Positions 51,463 to 61,300 of a stretch of 64,000 bases of DNA are shown here, piece after piece. Under the pieces are notes generated by a model. That model was given only the letters and a program-made list of their open reading frames with translations, did not search any database and was not told where the DNA came from. The position numbers were made by a program, and so were the translations under genes. Origin of the DNA: Terriglobales bacterium (lineage in GTDB: Bacteria; Acidobacteriota; Terriglobia; Terriglobales; Acidobacteriaceae); the NCBI GenBank assembly GCA_025462725.1, contig JAOAPE010000008.1:124001-188000 (forward strand), read 5' to 3'. Within the stretch, counting starts at the first letter, position 1; each line of letters opens with the position of its first letter.

Positions 51463-54303
51463 CTAAACTTGGACGGTTGTTCCCTGGCTCGACTTCATCC
51501 GGCTCATGGGAAACTCAAGATTGAATGTGGTGCCCTTGTCCGGCTGGCTCTCGACGACGATCTTTCCAGCATGCTCTTGGATGATGCCGTACGTCACTGA
51601 AAGTCCTAACCCGTTGCCGCGTCGCTCGCCATCCCGCACAGAGTTCTTCGTCGTGAAGAACGGATCATAGATGCGCGCAATGTTCTCTTGCGCGATACCG
51701 CTTCCCGTATCCGTAACGCGCACCATCACCGCCGAACCGTTGCTCGTGGAGACATGCAACGTCCCGCCATTAGGCATCGCATCTTTGGCGTTCAAGAACA
51801 GATTGAGGAAAACCTGCTGCAGTTTTCCCGGATTGCCCACGATCATCGGCAGATCAGGATAAAGGTCATTCTTCAACTTGATCTTCGAACTGCGGAACTG
51901 GTGCTCCAGCAGAGTCAAAGTATCGTTGATCACTTTGTTGATATCAACGTCGCTGAATTCCGTTCCGCTCGTGCGCGAGAAGTTCAACAGGTTGTTGACG
52001 ATCTCAGAGGCGCGGAATGTCTGCCGCGTGATCTTCTCCAGCAATCCAGAAAGCTTCTCGTCGCCTTGCAACTGCTTCGAGAGCATTTGCGCATAAGATG
52101 AGATCACCGCCAGCGGAGTGTTGACTTCATGCGCCACACCCGCCGCGAGCACGCCGATGGAAGACATCTTCTCTGCCTGCGACAACTGCGATTCCAGTGC
52201 GATTCGCTCCGTGATGTCATCCACGATGATCAGTCGCCCAACCACTTGGAAGTTGCGCGTCACCAACGGCGCAATCGCGATATTTGCAATGCGCGACTCG
52301 CCCGTCGGGGTGGATAGTCGGAACTTGTAAAGGTTGTGAATGCCCGGATTCTGTCGCGCTCTATAAAAATTCTCCACAAAATTTCCCGGGAATATATCGC
52401 TCAGCAGCTTGCCTTTGGCCTGCGCGCGCGGAGTCGCATACATCACTTCCATCTGCGAGTTCCACGACTCGATCCTATCTTCCAGGTCCACGGCCAGCAC
52501 GCCAACACTTATCGACTCCACGATATTTTCGTTGAAGTCCTTAAGCCGCTCGTACTCCGCCACCTTCTGTTCCAGAGACGCATACAGCAGCGCATTCTGT
52601 ATCGAAATTCCCAAATATCCCGCCAGCGTTTCGACCAGTTCCACGTCTTCGCTCGACAGGAAATCCCCGTGGATCGTCTTGCCCAATCCCAGCACCGCGA
52701 TCGTCCGGTTCTGCACCTTGCACGGGATGTAATAGTTCAGATCGAGTTGCGCGATAGTCATCTGCGCGCTTGGCGTCTCTCGCACTGCCTGCCGCGTGTT
52801 GTCGAAGAACAGATGTCCCACTTCGTCTTCCGGACGCGGGACATTCAGGAAGCTCAGATCCAACTCGCCCTTGTAGTTGATCCCGAAGGCCTTGGCCATG
52901 AAGAACTCTTCCGGCCTCTCGCCGTTGGCAAGGATCAACGCAATGCGGTCCACCAGCAAAGTCCGCGACAATCTATCAACAGTCGCATTCAGCGTTGTGC
53001 TTAAGTCCGTCTCCGAACTCAGTTCGCGACCAAAATCCAGCAGCGTGCGCCGATAGTCATACCGCTTGCGGTCAAAGAACTGGTCCAGCCTGTCTTGGAT
53101 AGTGTGCTTTATCGGCTCAAACAGCAGCGCGGTTATGACGATGGCTGCAATCAATCCCCAATTGCCTGACTGCAATTTGGCTTGGACAAATTGCGCAACT
53201 AGCGCAGCCACTCCGAAGTACATGCCAACAATGCTCGCAGTCGCCAGCGTGTAGATCACGCCTCGCTTGAAGATGATGTCCACATCCATCAACCGATACC
53301 GCACGATCGCATATCCAAAAGTCAGCGGCAGGAATATCAGCGACAGCACCGAAAGCTTCATCCCCGCACTGGGCAGCACACCGCGCAAATAGGGGATAAC
53401 GTAAAAGATCGTGAACGGCGCGATGGCGAGGATCGTACCGCGCGTGATCCACTTCATTTGCTGACGAAGGATCGGCGTATCCGCCCGCCGATAGCTGTCC
53501 CAAAGAACCGTCGCCGCTGCTACGAAGTAAACGGCGAGATATGTCCAATGCAGTTGGTCCAGCCGAAATCGCAACAACTCCGTCGCCGCCAGTGTCTGCA
53601 ATGCCAAAACGTGGACAGTCAGCAGCAGCGCGCCAGGAAGATAGATCGCCGCTCCCGCCCATTTGTGCTTTGAGAGGAAATCGCGTTTCTCAGGAAACGT
53701 TAGTGCGAAGTGCAGGAACAACGCCGGTTGCAACAGCCACGCCACGACGTTGCACCAGTAGATGCTCCAGTCAAACAGGTTAAATTTTCCCGTGTATTTG
53801 AATGAATAGAAGATGAACGAGACTAAGCAGAAAAGGAAGAAGTGCGCGGACTTCGGCGCAGTCCACCGCCTCAGCAGCACAAACAAGCCGATTCCCAAAT
53901 AGATCAATGCAATGAGCCGCAGCCCGACGTTGAGGGAATTGTCTGCCGGAACCAGGATGACTTGCACATCCAGCGGGACACCGCCCCTCTGCAGCAGATA
54001 TTTAACGTCGGAATAAATGCCTTTTTTGTAGAGCTGGCGCTCAAGAGCAGCGGTATTGCTTATGACCTGTCCATTGACTTCGTACAAGCGGTCGCCGGCC
54101 TTGATTCCCGCGCGCTCTCCCGGCCCCCCTGCATGGACACGTTCCGCCTGCAAGTGGTCGCCCGCTTCCACCCACCACACTCCATCGTTCGGGATGGTGG
54201 TTCTCCTCTCCAGTTGGAAGTTCAGCCAAGCGAAAACCATGGCTGCCACCGTCACGGTGGCCAGCACTACTGCTACGGTTCGCTCCTGGAGTTCCTTGGT
54301 CAT
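51463..54303 (-). CDS. PDZ-containing membrane histidine kinase
   Basis: 946 residues. One N-terminal membrane helix (about 10-28), a PDZ domain (about 60-118, GERAGIKAGDRLYEVNGQVI), then about eight membrane helices to 400. A GAF domain (about 430-600), a PAS domain (NIVESISVGVLAVDLEDRIE, about 605-720), and the kinase core: H-box VAHEVNTPLAVISSY, N-box LNLFLNAKDAMPNGG, G1 DTGSGIA, F-box PFFTTK and G2 GNGLGLS. The PDZ segment lies outside the membrane and could sense peptide ends or cell-wall fragments. Cognate regulator downstream. No strong ribosome binding site before the ATG at 54303. Confidence 0.93.
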   Translation of the reverse strand: MTKELQERTVAVVLATVTVAAMVFAWLNFQLERRTTIPNDGVWWVEAGDHLQAERVHAGGPGERAGIKAGDRLYEVNGQVISNTAALERQLYKKGIYSDVKYLLQRGGVPLDVQVILVPADNSLNVGLRLIALIYLGIGLFVLLRRWTAPKSAHFFLFCLVSFIFYSFKYTGKFNLFDWSIYWCNVVAWLLQPALFLHFALTFPEKRDFLSKHKWAGAAIYLPGALLLTVHVLALQTLAATELLRFRLDQLHWTYLAVYFVAAATVLWDSYRRADTPILRQQMKWITRGTILAIAPFTIFYVIPYLRGVLPSAGMKLSVLSLIFLPLTFGYAIVRYRLMDVDIIFKRGVIYTLATASIVGMYFGVAALVAQFVQAKLQSGNWGLIAAIVITALLFEPIKHTIQDRLDQFFDRKRYDYRRTLLDFGRELSSETDLSTTLNATVDRLSRTLLVDRIALILANGERPEEFFMAKAFGINYKGELDLSFLNVPRPEDEVGHLFFDNTRQAVRETPSAQMTIAQLDLNYYIPCKVQNRTIAVLGLGKTIHGDFLSSEDVELVETLAGYLGISIQNALLYASLEQKVAEYERLKDFNENIVESISVGVLAVDLEDRIESWNSQMEVMYATPRAQAKGKLLSDIFPGNFVENFYRARQNPGIHNLYKFRLSTPTGESRIANIAIAPLVTRNFQVVGRLIIVDDITERIALESQLSQAEKMSSIGVLAAGVAHEVNTPLAVISSYAQMLSKQLQGDEKLSGLLEKITRQTFRASEIVNNLLNFSRTSGTEFSDVDINKVINDTLTLLEHQFRSSKIKLKNDLYPDLPMIVGNPGKLQQVFLNLFLNAKDAMPNGGTLHVSTSNGSAVMVRVTDTGSGIAQENIARIYDPFFTTKNSVRDGERRGNGLGLSVTYGIIQEHAGKIVVESQPDKGTTFNLEFPMSRMKSSQGTTVQV

Positions 54304-54642
54304 AGACGCAGAAATTCGCTCGACTTAATACCCTGCAAGTGCATTGCCACTCGGCCCTTTGCATATACAGTTTTTGGACTGTAACTTGCCGAGTGTTTTC
54401 ATAAGTATAGCCTTTACGTTGAATGTGCCACTACATATTTCCGTAGGGAGATGTGGAATTACGTATTGAGCCACAATCGCCGAATATCAGGCTTCTGCCC
54501 GAATAAACCCATCCGCCCCATCAAAGTTGACGGGCAAGAAAAACGGGAGAGTTTTTACACTCTCCCTTTAGAAGCGACAGAGGCGATTTCTACACACTTA
54601 GACTCCCACTTTCCCGTGCTCGGTTGTATTCTCAACTCAATA
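54304..54642. promoter_or_regulatory. Divergent intergenic region without a supported gene
   Basis: 339 bp between the kinase and the alpha/beta hydrolase. It should hold promoters for both. Apart from the hairpin at 54538-54566 I see no repeats. The frame of the hydrolase is open back to 54451, but that extension shows no domain pattern. Confidence 0.4.
54538..54566 (-). terminator. Intrinsic-terminator-like hairpin reading on the minus strand
   Basis: On the minus strand GGGAGAG and CTCTCCC (54566-54545) pair perfectly over an 8-base loop and are followed by GTTTTTCTT. On the plus strand only TTTAG follows. It would stop minus-strand transcripts before the kinase gene. Confidence 0.55.
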
Positions 54643-55533
54643 ATGACATCGAAGCGCCTACTCGTCCCGCTCGGCACCGAAGAACGCTGGACTGCTGTCG
54701 ATGGCCACCGTATGCGATACCTCTTCGCCGGTTCCGGCCCTCCGCTCCTACTCATTCACGGCCTGATGGGTTTTTCCTTCTCTTGGAGCGAAAACCTCGC
54801 CGTTCTCTCTGAACATTTCACTGTCTACGCGCCCGATCTCCTTAATACGGGATACTCCGAGCGCTGTGAACTCGACCCAACCCTGTACTCCACCGCTTCT
54901 CAGATTCTCAGCTTCATGGATTCGCTCAGCCTACATTCCACCGACATCCTTGGCTCCTCCTACGGCGGAACCGCCGCCATGATGCTCGCCGCCATCGCCC
55001 CGCATCAAGTGAACAGGCTCATCCTCGTCTCCCCCGCGCATTGCGGTTCCGAGGGAACCGCGCGCTGGCAATCGCAACTCTTCTCCACCACACTAGGCGG
55101 ATACATCGCCAAGCTCCTCTACCTCGCACCCGCCGCAGTTCACGGATACTTCATCAAGCGAATGTACGCCGTCCCTTCACGCGCCCTTCCCGGCACCGTG
55201 CAACAATACGCTGCCGCCATCCGCATCCGGGGAACCATCAAACCACTCGTAAATCTCATGTGTTGTTGGCGCAAGAACTTTGATTCGCTCGCAGCGGTCA
55301 TGCCGCAGATCAAAGGCATTCCCGCTCTGCTTGTCTGGGGGGACAAAGACGAAGTCGTCCCCATCTCCACCATGCCCGCGCTCGCCGCTAATTTTTCAAA
55401 CGTCATCACTACCGTAATTCCCAACACCGGACATCTCCCGTACGAAGAACTCCCCGCCGAATTCAACCGCGCAGTGCTGCAATTCCTGCTCGCGCCCGCC
55501 CTGCAATCCAGTGGTCAATCCACTAGCCATTGA
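54643..55533 (+). CDS. Alpha/beta hydrolase
   Basis: 296 residues from the ATG at 54643; the longer frame from 54451 lacks conserved sequence. The oxyanion region is LLLIHGLMGFSFSW, the nucleophile elbow is GSSYGGTAAM (serine near residue 107), the acid is in LLVWGDKDEVVP and the histidine in NTGHLPYEE. A cytosolic esterase, lipase or epoxide-hydrolase-type enzyme; the substrate cannot be told. The DUF58 gene follows at once. Confidence 0.85.
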   Translation: MTSKRLLVPLGTEERWTAVDGHRMRYLFAGSGPPLLLIHGLMGFSFSWSENLAVLSEHFTVYAPDLLNTGYSERCELDPTLYSTASQILSFMDSLSLHSTDILGSSYGGTAAMMLAAIAPHQVNRLILVSPAHCGSEGTARWQSQLFSTTLGGYIAKLLYLAPAAVHGYFIKRMYAVPSRALPGTVQQYAAAIRIRGTIKPLVNLMCCWRKNFDSLAAVMPQIKGIPALLVWGDKDEVVPISTMPALAANFSNVITTVIPNTGHLPYEELPAEFNRAVLQFLLAPALQSSGQSTSH

Positions 55534-55536
55534 CGT

Positions 55537-56949
55537 TTGCCACTTGTACCATTGAGTGTGCTCACCACCCTGCAATCCGCGCTCGCCAAAATCGATCGCC
55601 CTGCGTGGATACGCTTCTTCATCGCTATCTTCGGCCTCGCACTCGCCTTTACATCGGCACTTTTTTCCACTGTCTTCCGTGAAAACGGAAACCTCTTCGC
55701 CACAGCCGTAGCCGCCTCCATCTCGCTGCTCGCCGCAGGATTCATCGGCCTTTACACCGTCCCGTATCTCGCCAAACGCGTGGCGCTCGAAGGAATGCGC
55801 GAGGCCTTTGATTACGATTTCACGAAGGAAGGTATCGTCTATCTTGGAGTCGCACTCCTAATCGGAGTCGCCGCGCTCAATACCGGAAATAATCTTCTCT
55901 TCATCATTCTTGCCGCCATGCTCGCGGCCATCATCGTCTCCGGAATGGCTTCTGCTGTAGTTCTGCGCGGACTCCGCCTCGACCCCAGTCTTCCCGAACA
56001 CGTATTCGCGTTACAGCCAGTCATGGCCCGCATCAATCTGCGGAACACTCATCTCGTCGCATCATTTTCTGTCAGCGTTGTTCCCATGAAATCCCGAAGC
56101 AGCAAGCGTTTTCACTGGGAGAAGGGAACCTTCACTTTTCCTGCGAACCGTCCCGCCAACAAACAATGGGTACGCTGGCCTGATCTGAAACTCAAAGTCC
56201 GTGAAGCTGCGCCTGCAGCCGACGCGATCTTCCGCGGCTCCGTTTATTTTCCTTACATCGCCTCGCGCTCATCCGCGCATGCGGATATCGAACTCTCATT
56301 CACGCGCCGCGGCCTCTTCGTCCAAGACGGATTCGGTCTCTCTACCCGCTTTCCATTCTCATTCCTCATCAAGACCCGACGCCTTTCCATCACCCGCGAG
56401 ATGGTGGTTTATCCCTCCGTTGAACCAACAGATGACTTCTTCCAGGTTCTCCCCATGATCACCGGAGAGTTCGAAGCGTTCGTTCGTGGACGCGGCTACG
56501 ATCTCTACCGCATTCGCGAATACATGCCTGAGGATTCAGCACGTCTCGTTGATTGGAAAGCCACCGCCAAATCCGGCTCGCTCAAAGTCCGCGAGTTCAC
56601 CCGTGAGGACGAACGCAAGCTCCGCATCATCTTCGATAATCCGTCTCCTGGAACCGTCAGCACCGAACAATACGAGACGGCCATTCAACTAACCGCCTCT
56701 CTCGCCTGGCATTTCGCCGGGACGAACACGCAACTTTCGTTCGTCGCGCCGGGGTACACCGGAAGCACAGACGTTCTCGATTTCCTTCGCTATCTCGCGC
56801 TCGTCACCCCCGCTGAAAACGATTCCGTCCTCCAATCGCTGCCCGTCACCCAGGACTACAATCTGGTGGTGACCGCTCGCGCACACGGCAGCGTGCCTAC
56901 CGAGTTGTGGTCATCCTCATACATTGTGTTCATGGACAAAACCCAATAA
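55537..56949 (+). CDS. DUF58 domain-containing membrane protein
   Basis: About 465-470 residues; the start may be TTG 55537, TTG 55552 or GTG 55558. Three hydrophobic segments lie at about 25-45, 50-75 and 100-145. The DUF58 signature is FVRGRGYDLYRIREYMPEDS followed by ARLVDWKATAKSGSLKVREF near residue 310-350, and the domain continues in a von Willebrand A-like fold. Such proteins usually work with a MoxR ATPase, which is not present here. Confidence 0.85.
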   Translation: MPLVPLSVLTTLQSALAKIDRPAWIRFFIAIFGLALAFTSALFSTVFRENGNLFATAVAASISLLAAGFIGLYTVPYLAKRVALEGMREAFDYDFTKEGIVYLGVALLIGVAALNTGNNLLFIILAAMLAAIIVSGMASAVVLRGLRLDPSLPEHVFALQPVMARINLRNTHLVASFSVSVVPMKSRSSKRFHWEKGTFTFPANRPANKQWVRWPDLKLKVREAAPAADAIFRGSVYFPYIASRSSAHADIELSFTRRGLFVQDGFGLSTRFPFSFLIKTRRLSITREMVVYPSVEPTDDFFQVLPMITGEFEAFVRGRGYDLYRIREYMPEDSARLVDWKATAKSGSLKVREFTREDERKLRIIFDNPSPGTVSTEQYETAIQLTASLAWHFAGTNTQLSFVAPGYTGSTDVLDFLRYLALVTPAENDSVLQSLPVTQDYNLVVTARAHGSVPTELWSSSYIVFMDKTQ

Positions 56950-56972
56950 CGCGCTACAATTCAGCCACCCCC

Positions 56973-58445
56973 ATGCAGTATTCCCGGCTCGCCAGGCAGA
57001 TAAGAAAGATCGTCGGAAAAGACGCTGTTCTTGACCAACCTGAAGACCTGATGCTCTACGAGTACGACGGCGGAGTCGATCGCGGCACCCCGGACATCAT
57101 CTGTTTTCCCCAAACCACCGAGCACGTTTCCAAGATCATGCAACTTGCCACAAAAGCTGGCGTGCCCATCGTGCCGCGTGGCGCAGGCACAGGACTCAGC
57201 GGCGGTTCCATCGCCCGCAAAGGAGGCATCGTCCTCGGCTTCTCCCGCATGAGCAAGATTCTGGAGATCGACATCGCGAACCAGCGCGCGATCGTACAGC
57301 CCGGTGTCGTCAATCTCGACCTCACACATGCCGTGGAATCCCAGGGTTTCTATTTCGCTCCCGATCCCAGCAGTCAGAAAGCCTGCACCATCGGCGGAAA
57401 CGTCGCTGAAAATTCCGGCGGCCCGCACACTCTTGCCAACGGAGTCACCGTCAATCACGTCACCGGATTGGAAGTTGTATTGCCCGACGGCCGCATCGTC
57501 GAGTTCGGCAGCAAAGCCAACGACGCTTGCGGATACGACCTCACCGGATTCTTCGTCGGCTCTGAAGGCACGCTCGGCATCGCCACGAAGATCACAGTTC
57601 GATTGACGAAACTCCCCGAAGCCGTCGCCACGATGCTCGCCGTCTTCAATACCATTGATGATGCCGCCAACAGCGTAGTCGCCATCACTGCCGCCAGCAT
57701 CACGCCGGCTGCTCTTGAAATGCTCGACGGTTGGACCTTACGTACCGTGGAAGCCGCCACTCCCGCCGGATACCCACTCGACTCTGCCGCCGTCCTATTG
57801 ATTGAACTCGAAGGACTGCGCGAAGCAGTCGATGAAAATGCCGACATCGTTCGCAACATCTGCATGAAAGTGGGAGCGCGAGAGGTTCGCCTTGCCGCGA
57901 ACGAAGCCGAACGCCAGCGCCTGTGGTCCGGTCGCAAGAATGCATTCGGCGCTGTCGGACGCATCTCTCCTTCTTATTATGTGCAGGATGGTGTGATCCC
58001 GCGCACCCGCATTCCTGAGACCTTGCGCCATATCGATTCTGTCAGCAAGAAATACAATCTCCAGATCGGCAACATCTTCCACGCCGGAGACGGCAACCTG
58101 CACCCACTCATCCTCTTCGATCCGCGCGACGCCGACCAAACTGCACGCACCATCGCCGCCGGACGCGAGATTCTCGAATTCTGCGTAAGCGTCGGAGGCT
58201 CCATCACCGGCGAACACGGCGTCGGCATGGAAAAGCTGAATGAGATGTGCGTCATGTTTTCAGAAGACGACATCGAAGTCATGACGCGCCTGCGCAATGT
58301 TTTTAATCCGAAAAGTATCCTCAATCCGCAGAAAGTCTTGCCCACCACTCGCAGTTGTCGTGAGACGAATGCGGGCGATCACCCCAGTCTTCACGGCCCA
58401 GTCAACGCCAGCGCTCCGGCCACTAGCGCCCACGGTGCCGACTAA
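56973..58445 (+). CDS. glcD: Glycolate oxidase subunit GlcD (FAD-linked)
   Basis: 490 residues from the ATG at 56973. FAD-binding domain 4 has VPRGAGTGLSGGS near residue 70 and GGNVAENSGGPHTL near 140, with GSEGTLGIATKI near 195. The FAD-oxidase C-terminal domain has NIFHAGDGNLHPLILFDPRD near 360 and ITGEHGVGMEK near 415. With GlcE and GlcF it oxidises glycolate (or D-lactate) and passes electrons to the membrane. One-base TAATG overlap with glcE. Confidence 0.93.
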   Translation: MQYSRLARQIRKIVGKDAVLDQPEDLMLYEYDGGVDRGTPDIICFPQTTEHVSKIMQLATKAGVPIVPRGAGTGLSGGSIARKGGIVLGFSRMSKILEIDIANQRAIVQPGVVNLDLTHAVESQGFYFAPDPSSQKACTIGGNVAENSGGPHTLANGVTVNHVTGLEVVLPDGRIVEFGSKANDACGYDLTGFFVGSEGTLGIATKITVRLTKLPEAVATMLAVFNTIDDAANSVVAITAASITPAALEMLDGWTLRTVEAATPAGYPLDSAAVLLIELEGLREAVDENADIVRNICMKVGAREVRLAANEAERQRLWSGRKNAFGAVGRISPSYYVQDGVIPRTRIPETLRHIDSVSKKYNLQIGNIFHAGDGNLHPLILFDPRDADQTARTIAAGREILEFCVSVGGSITGEHGVGMEKLNEMCVMFSEDDIEVMTRLRNVFNPKSILNPQKVLPTTRSCRETNAGDHPSLHGPVNASAPATSAHGAD

Positions 58446-59926
58446 TGCCCGCCGACCTGGCGCTAGCCCCCGCCCATTCAATCGCAGACGAAATGAAATC
58501 GATCGTTGGTGCAGCGAATCTCGTTGGACCGCCCGTCGAGCGTCGCAACAAAAAACGAAATAGGAAAGACCGCAGGCTGGGAACTCGCGACGAAGCGCCG
58601 CTTGGCTCCTACGCCATCGATGAAGTTGTTCCTGTTGCCGTCGTTTCGCCGGGCTCAGAAGAAGAGATTGCCGCCATCCTTCGTATCGCCTCTGAGCGCG
58701 ACTACGTTGTTGTGCCCACAGGCGGAATGACCAAGCAGAACATCGGATACGTTCCCGATCGCATTGACATCCTGCTGCGAATGAATCGCTTCAACAAGGT
58801 CGAACATTACGACGCGGGCGACCTCACCTTCGGCGCCGGTGCAGGCATGACCATCTCCGATGTGCAGCAGACCTTAGCCGCAAACTCGCAGATGCTTCCG
58901 CTCGATCCCATGCTTCCGGATCGCGCCACCGTCGGCGGAGTCCTCGCCGCGAACGCGCATGGCCCCATGAAATCCGGATTCGGCGGCGCGCGCGATTACT
59001 GCATCGGTGTCCACTTCGTCACAGCAGATGGAAAGATCGCCAAGGGTGGCGGACGCGTCGTCAAAAATGTTGCCGGATACGACATGATGAAGCTCATGAT
59101 CGGCAGCTTCGGTACACTCGGCGTCATCACCAGCGCAAATTTCAAAGTCTTTCCCGCACCCCTGCAGACGCGCACATTCGTTTGCGCATTCGCTTCTCTT
59201 GCTGAAGCAATCGCTTTTCGCGATCGTGTTCTCGCATCTCCGCTGCAACCAATGTGCGTGGAGATCAACTCTCCCCGTGCGCAGGAATATCTCGCAGCAC
59301 CGGCGGCGCCCCGCGATCCCGATCACCATCATGCGCCCGTCCGTCTGGAAAACTATTCCTCATGGAATGTTCTCGTCCGGGCTAGCGGCAGCGATGCTGT
59401 GCTCAATCGCTATCGTCAGGAGTTGGGGGCAGCAGTCACGCGCGAGATTGCAGCAGCCGATGAGAAACAGCTTTGGACTCGCATCTCCAACGATGAGAAA
59501 CAGCTTTGGACTCGCATCTCCAACTTCGAACCCACTGTCATCGATCGTCATCGCAATGGGATGGTGATCAACGTCAGCGTCAGCATCGCTGACGTCCAAA
59601 GCGCGCTCCAGGCTGCCGAAGACAGCGCCATCGAACACAACTTGCTCTGCGCCAGCATCGGACGCATCACCGCCGGCGCACTCGTCATCGCATTCATGCC
59701 GCTCGCCGTCGATCCACCTTCAGCTATGCAGTTCGCCAACGCGGCCTCGTCTCTGCGGGGAAGACTCCCCCGCGACGCCTCCGCGCATGTTCTCCGCTGC
59801 CCGAAAGAATCAAAGAGCCGCTTTGACGTGTGGGGAACCACTCCCACCGATTTGGAAATGATGCGCAGCCTCCGCGCATCCATGGACCCGCATGGGATAC
59901 TCAACCGTGGGAGGTTTCTGGCGTGA
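58445..59926 (+). CDS. glcE: Glycolate oxidase subunit GlcE (FAD-binding), with internal duplication
   Basis: 493 residues, longer than the usual GlcE of about 350-400. FAD-binding motifs are VVPTGGMTKQNIG near 95 and DRATVGGVLAANAHGP near 160, with VKNVAGYDMMKLMIGSFGT near 210. The block DEKQLWTRISN occurs twice in a row at about residues 339-360, encoded by a perfect 33-bp tandem repeat. The C-terminus has DPHGILNRGRFLA, usual for the family. Coupled by TAATG to glcD and by GTGA to glcF. Confidence 0.92.
   Translation: MPADLALAPAHSIADEMKSIVGAANLVGPPVERRNKKRNRKDRRLGTRDEAPLGSYAIDEVVPVAVVSPGSEEEIAAILRIASERDYVVVPTGGMTKQNIGYVPDRIDILLRMNRFNKVEHYDAGDLTFGAGAGMTISDVQQTLAANSQMLPLDPMLPDRATVGGVLAANAHGPMKSGFGGARDYCIGVHFVTADGKIAKGGGRVVKNVAGYDMMKLMIGSFGTLGVITSANFKVFPAPLQTRTFVCAFASLAEAIAFRDRVLASPLQPMCVEINSPRAQEYLAAPAAPRDPDHHHAPVRLENYSSWNVLVRASGSDAVLNRYRQELGAAVTREIAAADEKQLWTRISNDEKQLWTRISNFEPTVIDRHRNGMVINVSVSIADVQSALQAAEDSAIEHNLLCASIGRITAGALVIAFMPLAVDPPSAMQFANAASSLRGRLPRDASAHVLRCPKESKSRFDVWGTTPTDLEMMRSLRASMDPHGILNRGRFLA
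59459..59524 (+). repeat. Perfect 33-bp tandem duplication inside glcE
   Basis: Positions 59459-59491 and 59492-59524 are identical and in frame, adding 11 residues. Absence of any difference suggests a recent event or an assembly artefact. Confidence 0.95.
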
Positions 59927-61245
59927 ACGATCTGATCCAAATCGAGCAGGGCTGCCCGGCTTCGAACTTTTCTGCCAAAGACCGGCCCACTTGGGATCTC
60001 TACTCCACCTGCATCCATTGCGGATTGTGTCTGAATCACTGCCCCACCTATCGCGTGCTCGGCACTGAGATGGATTCGCCCCGCGGACGCATCTACCAAG
60101 TTCTTCAAGTGGACGCCGGCCGTCTCCCCATCTCCGATTCATTCGTCACACACATTGACCGTTGTCTCGGCTGTCTTGCATGCGAAACAGCGTGCCCATC
60201 AGGAGTCCAATACGGACACATCGTCGAGCGTGCTCGCGCGCAGATTGAAGATCACTACAAACGGCCGTTGCTTACGCGCCTGATCCGCTGGGCGGTGTAC
60301 AAGAAGATCCTTCGCGACTTCCACTTACTGGCGCAGTCCGCGCGACTGCTGCGCCTTTACCAGCGTTCGGGATTGCAGAAACTGGCGCGCAAGTCCGGTA
60401 TTCTCAATCTGCTCGGAGTCGCGGAAATAGAAAAGCTCTCGCCTGAAATCGATTCCGAGTTTTTCTTCGGCGAGATTGGAATGCTCATCCCCGCAGTCGG
60501 CACCAAGCGCGCCCGCGTCGCCTTTCATGCCGGATGCATCGCCAACGTCGCCTACTCTTCGCTGAACTACGCAACCGTCCGATTGCTTTCCATGAACGGA
60601 GTCGAGGTTTACATCACTCCGCGCCAGCGATGCTGCGGCGCGCTGCACGCGCACGCCGGATACCGTGAAGACGCTCGCGCTCTCGCCCGACGCAACATTG
60701 ACACCATGCTCGACGGCGAACAACATTACGACGCCATCATCACCAACGCCTCCGGATGCGGCTCCAATCTGAAGCAGTATCCTGACCTGCTCGGCGAAGA
60801 CAAGGATTATGTAGAACGAGCGCGCGTGTTCTCTGCAAAAGTAAAAGATGTGACTGAGTTTCTCGCCGGGATCGGCTTGGTCGAACCGCAACAGAGTTGT
60901 GCGATGAAGGTCAGCTATCAGGATCCCTGCCATCTCGCTCATGCGCAGCGCGTGCGTTCTGCTCCCCGCGAACTATTGAAAGCAGTCGGTGCTGAGATCA
61001 TCGAAATGCCGCATCCTGATCAATGTTGCGGCAGCGCCGGAAGCTACAACGTCACCCAGAATGAACTCTCCATGGAAATCCTCAACGCCAAGATGGATGA
61101 CGTTGAATCCGTGATCTCCGCCGCAGAAGTGATCGTGACTGCCAACGTCGGATGCCTCCTCCAACTCACCGCCGGAGCAAAACAACGCGCACTCGAAGTC
61201 CCCGTGAAACACATCGTCGAAGTCCTCAACGAGTGCTACTACTGA
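59923..61245 (+). CDS. glcF: Glycolate oxidase iron-sulfur subunit GlcF
   Basis: 440 residues from the GTG at 59923, which overlaps the glcE stop and has GGGAGG about eight bases upstream. Two [4Fe-4S] motifs: CIHCGLCLNHCP (about 25) and CLGCLACETACP (about 77). Two CCG-type domains: CCGALHAHAG near 237 and CCGSAGSYN near 368. The product carries electrons from the flavoprotein subunits to the quinone pool. Confidence 0.94.
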   Translation: MNDLIQIEQGCPASNFSAKDRPTWDLYSTCIHCGLCLNHCPTYRVLGTEMDSPRGRIYQVLQVDAGRLPISDSFVTHIDRCLGCLACETACPSGVQYGHIVERARAQIEDHYKRPLLTRLIRWAVYKKILRDFHLLAQSARLLRLYQRSGLQKLARKSGILNLLGVAEIEKLSPEIDSEFFFGEIGMLIPAVGTKRARVAFHAGCIANVAYSSLNYATVRLLSMNGVEVYITPRQRCCGALHAHAGYREDARALARRNIDTMLDGEQHYDAIITNASGCGSNLKQYPDLLGEDKDYVERARVFSAKVKDVTEFLAGIGLVEPQQSCAMKVSYQDPCHLAHAQRVRSAPRELLKAVGAEIIEMPHPDQCCGSAGSYNVTQNELSMEILNAKMDDVESVISAAEVIVTANVGCLLQLTAGAKQRALEVPVKHIVEVLNECYY

Positions 61246-61266
61246 TCACTCAAACCCATCTGTAAT

Positions 61267-61280
61267 CTGCGCGAGCGCAG
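61267..61280. terminator. Small hairpin between convergent genes
   Basis: CTGCG, loop CGAG, CGCAG (61267-61280) lies between the ends of glcF and the orphan permease gene. The stem is short and no T-run follows, so it is only a weak candidate. Confidence 0.3.
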
Positions 61281-61300
61281 AGTCCCTCTACAGCATTCAA

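Noticed and set aside
52336-53004. Plus-strand open frame of 222 codons
   Set aside because: Lies wholly opposite the GAF/PAS part of the histidine kinase and is Arg/Gln/His-rich without motifs.
59548-60942. Minus-strand frames of 186 and 205 codons opposite glcE and glcF
   Set aside because: glcE and glcF motifs are unambiguous; the antisense frames reflect codon bias.
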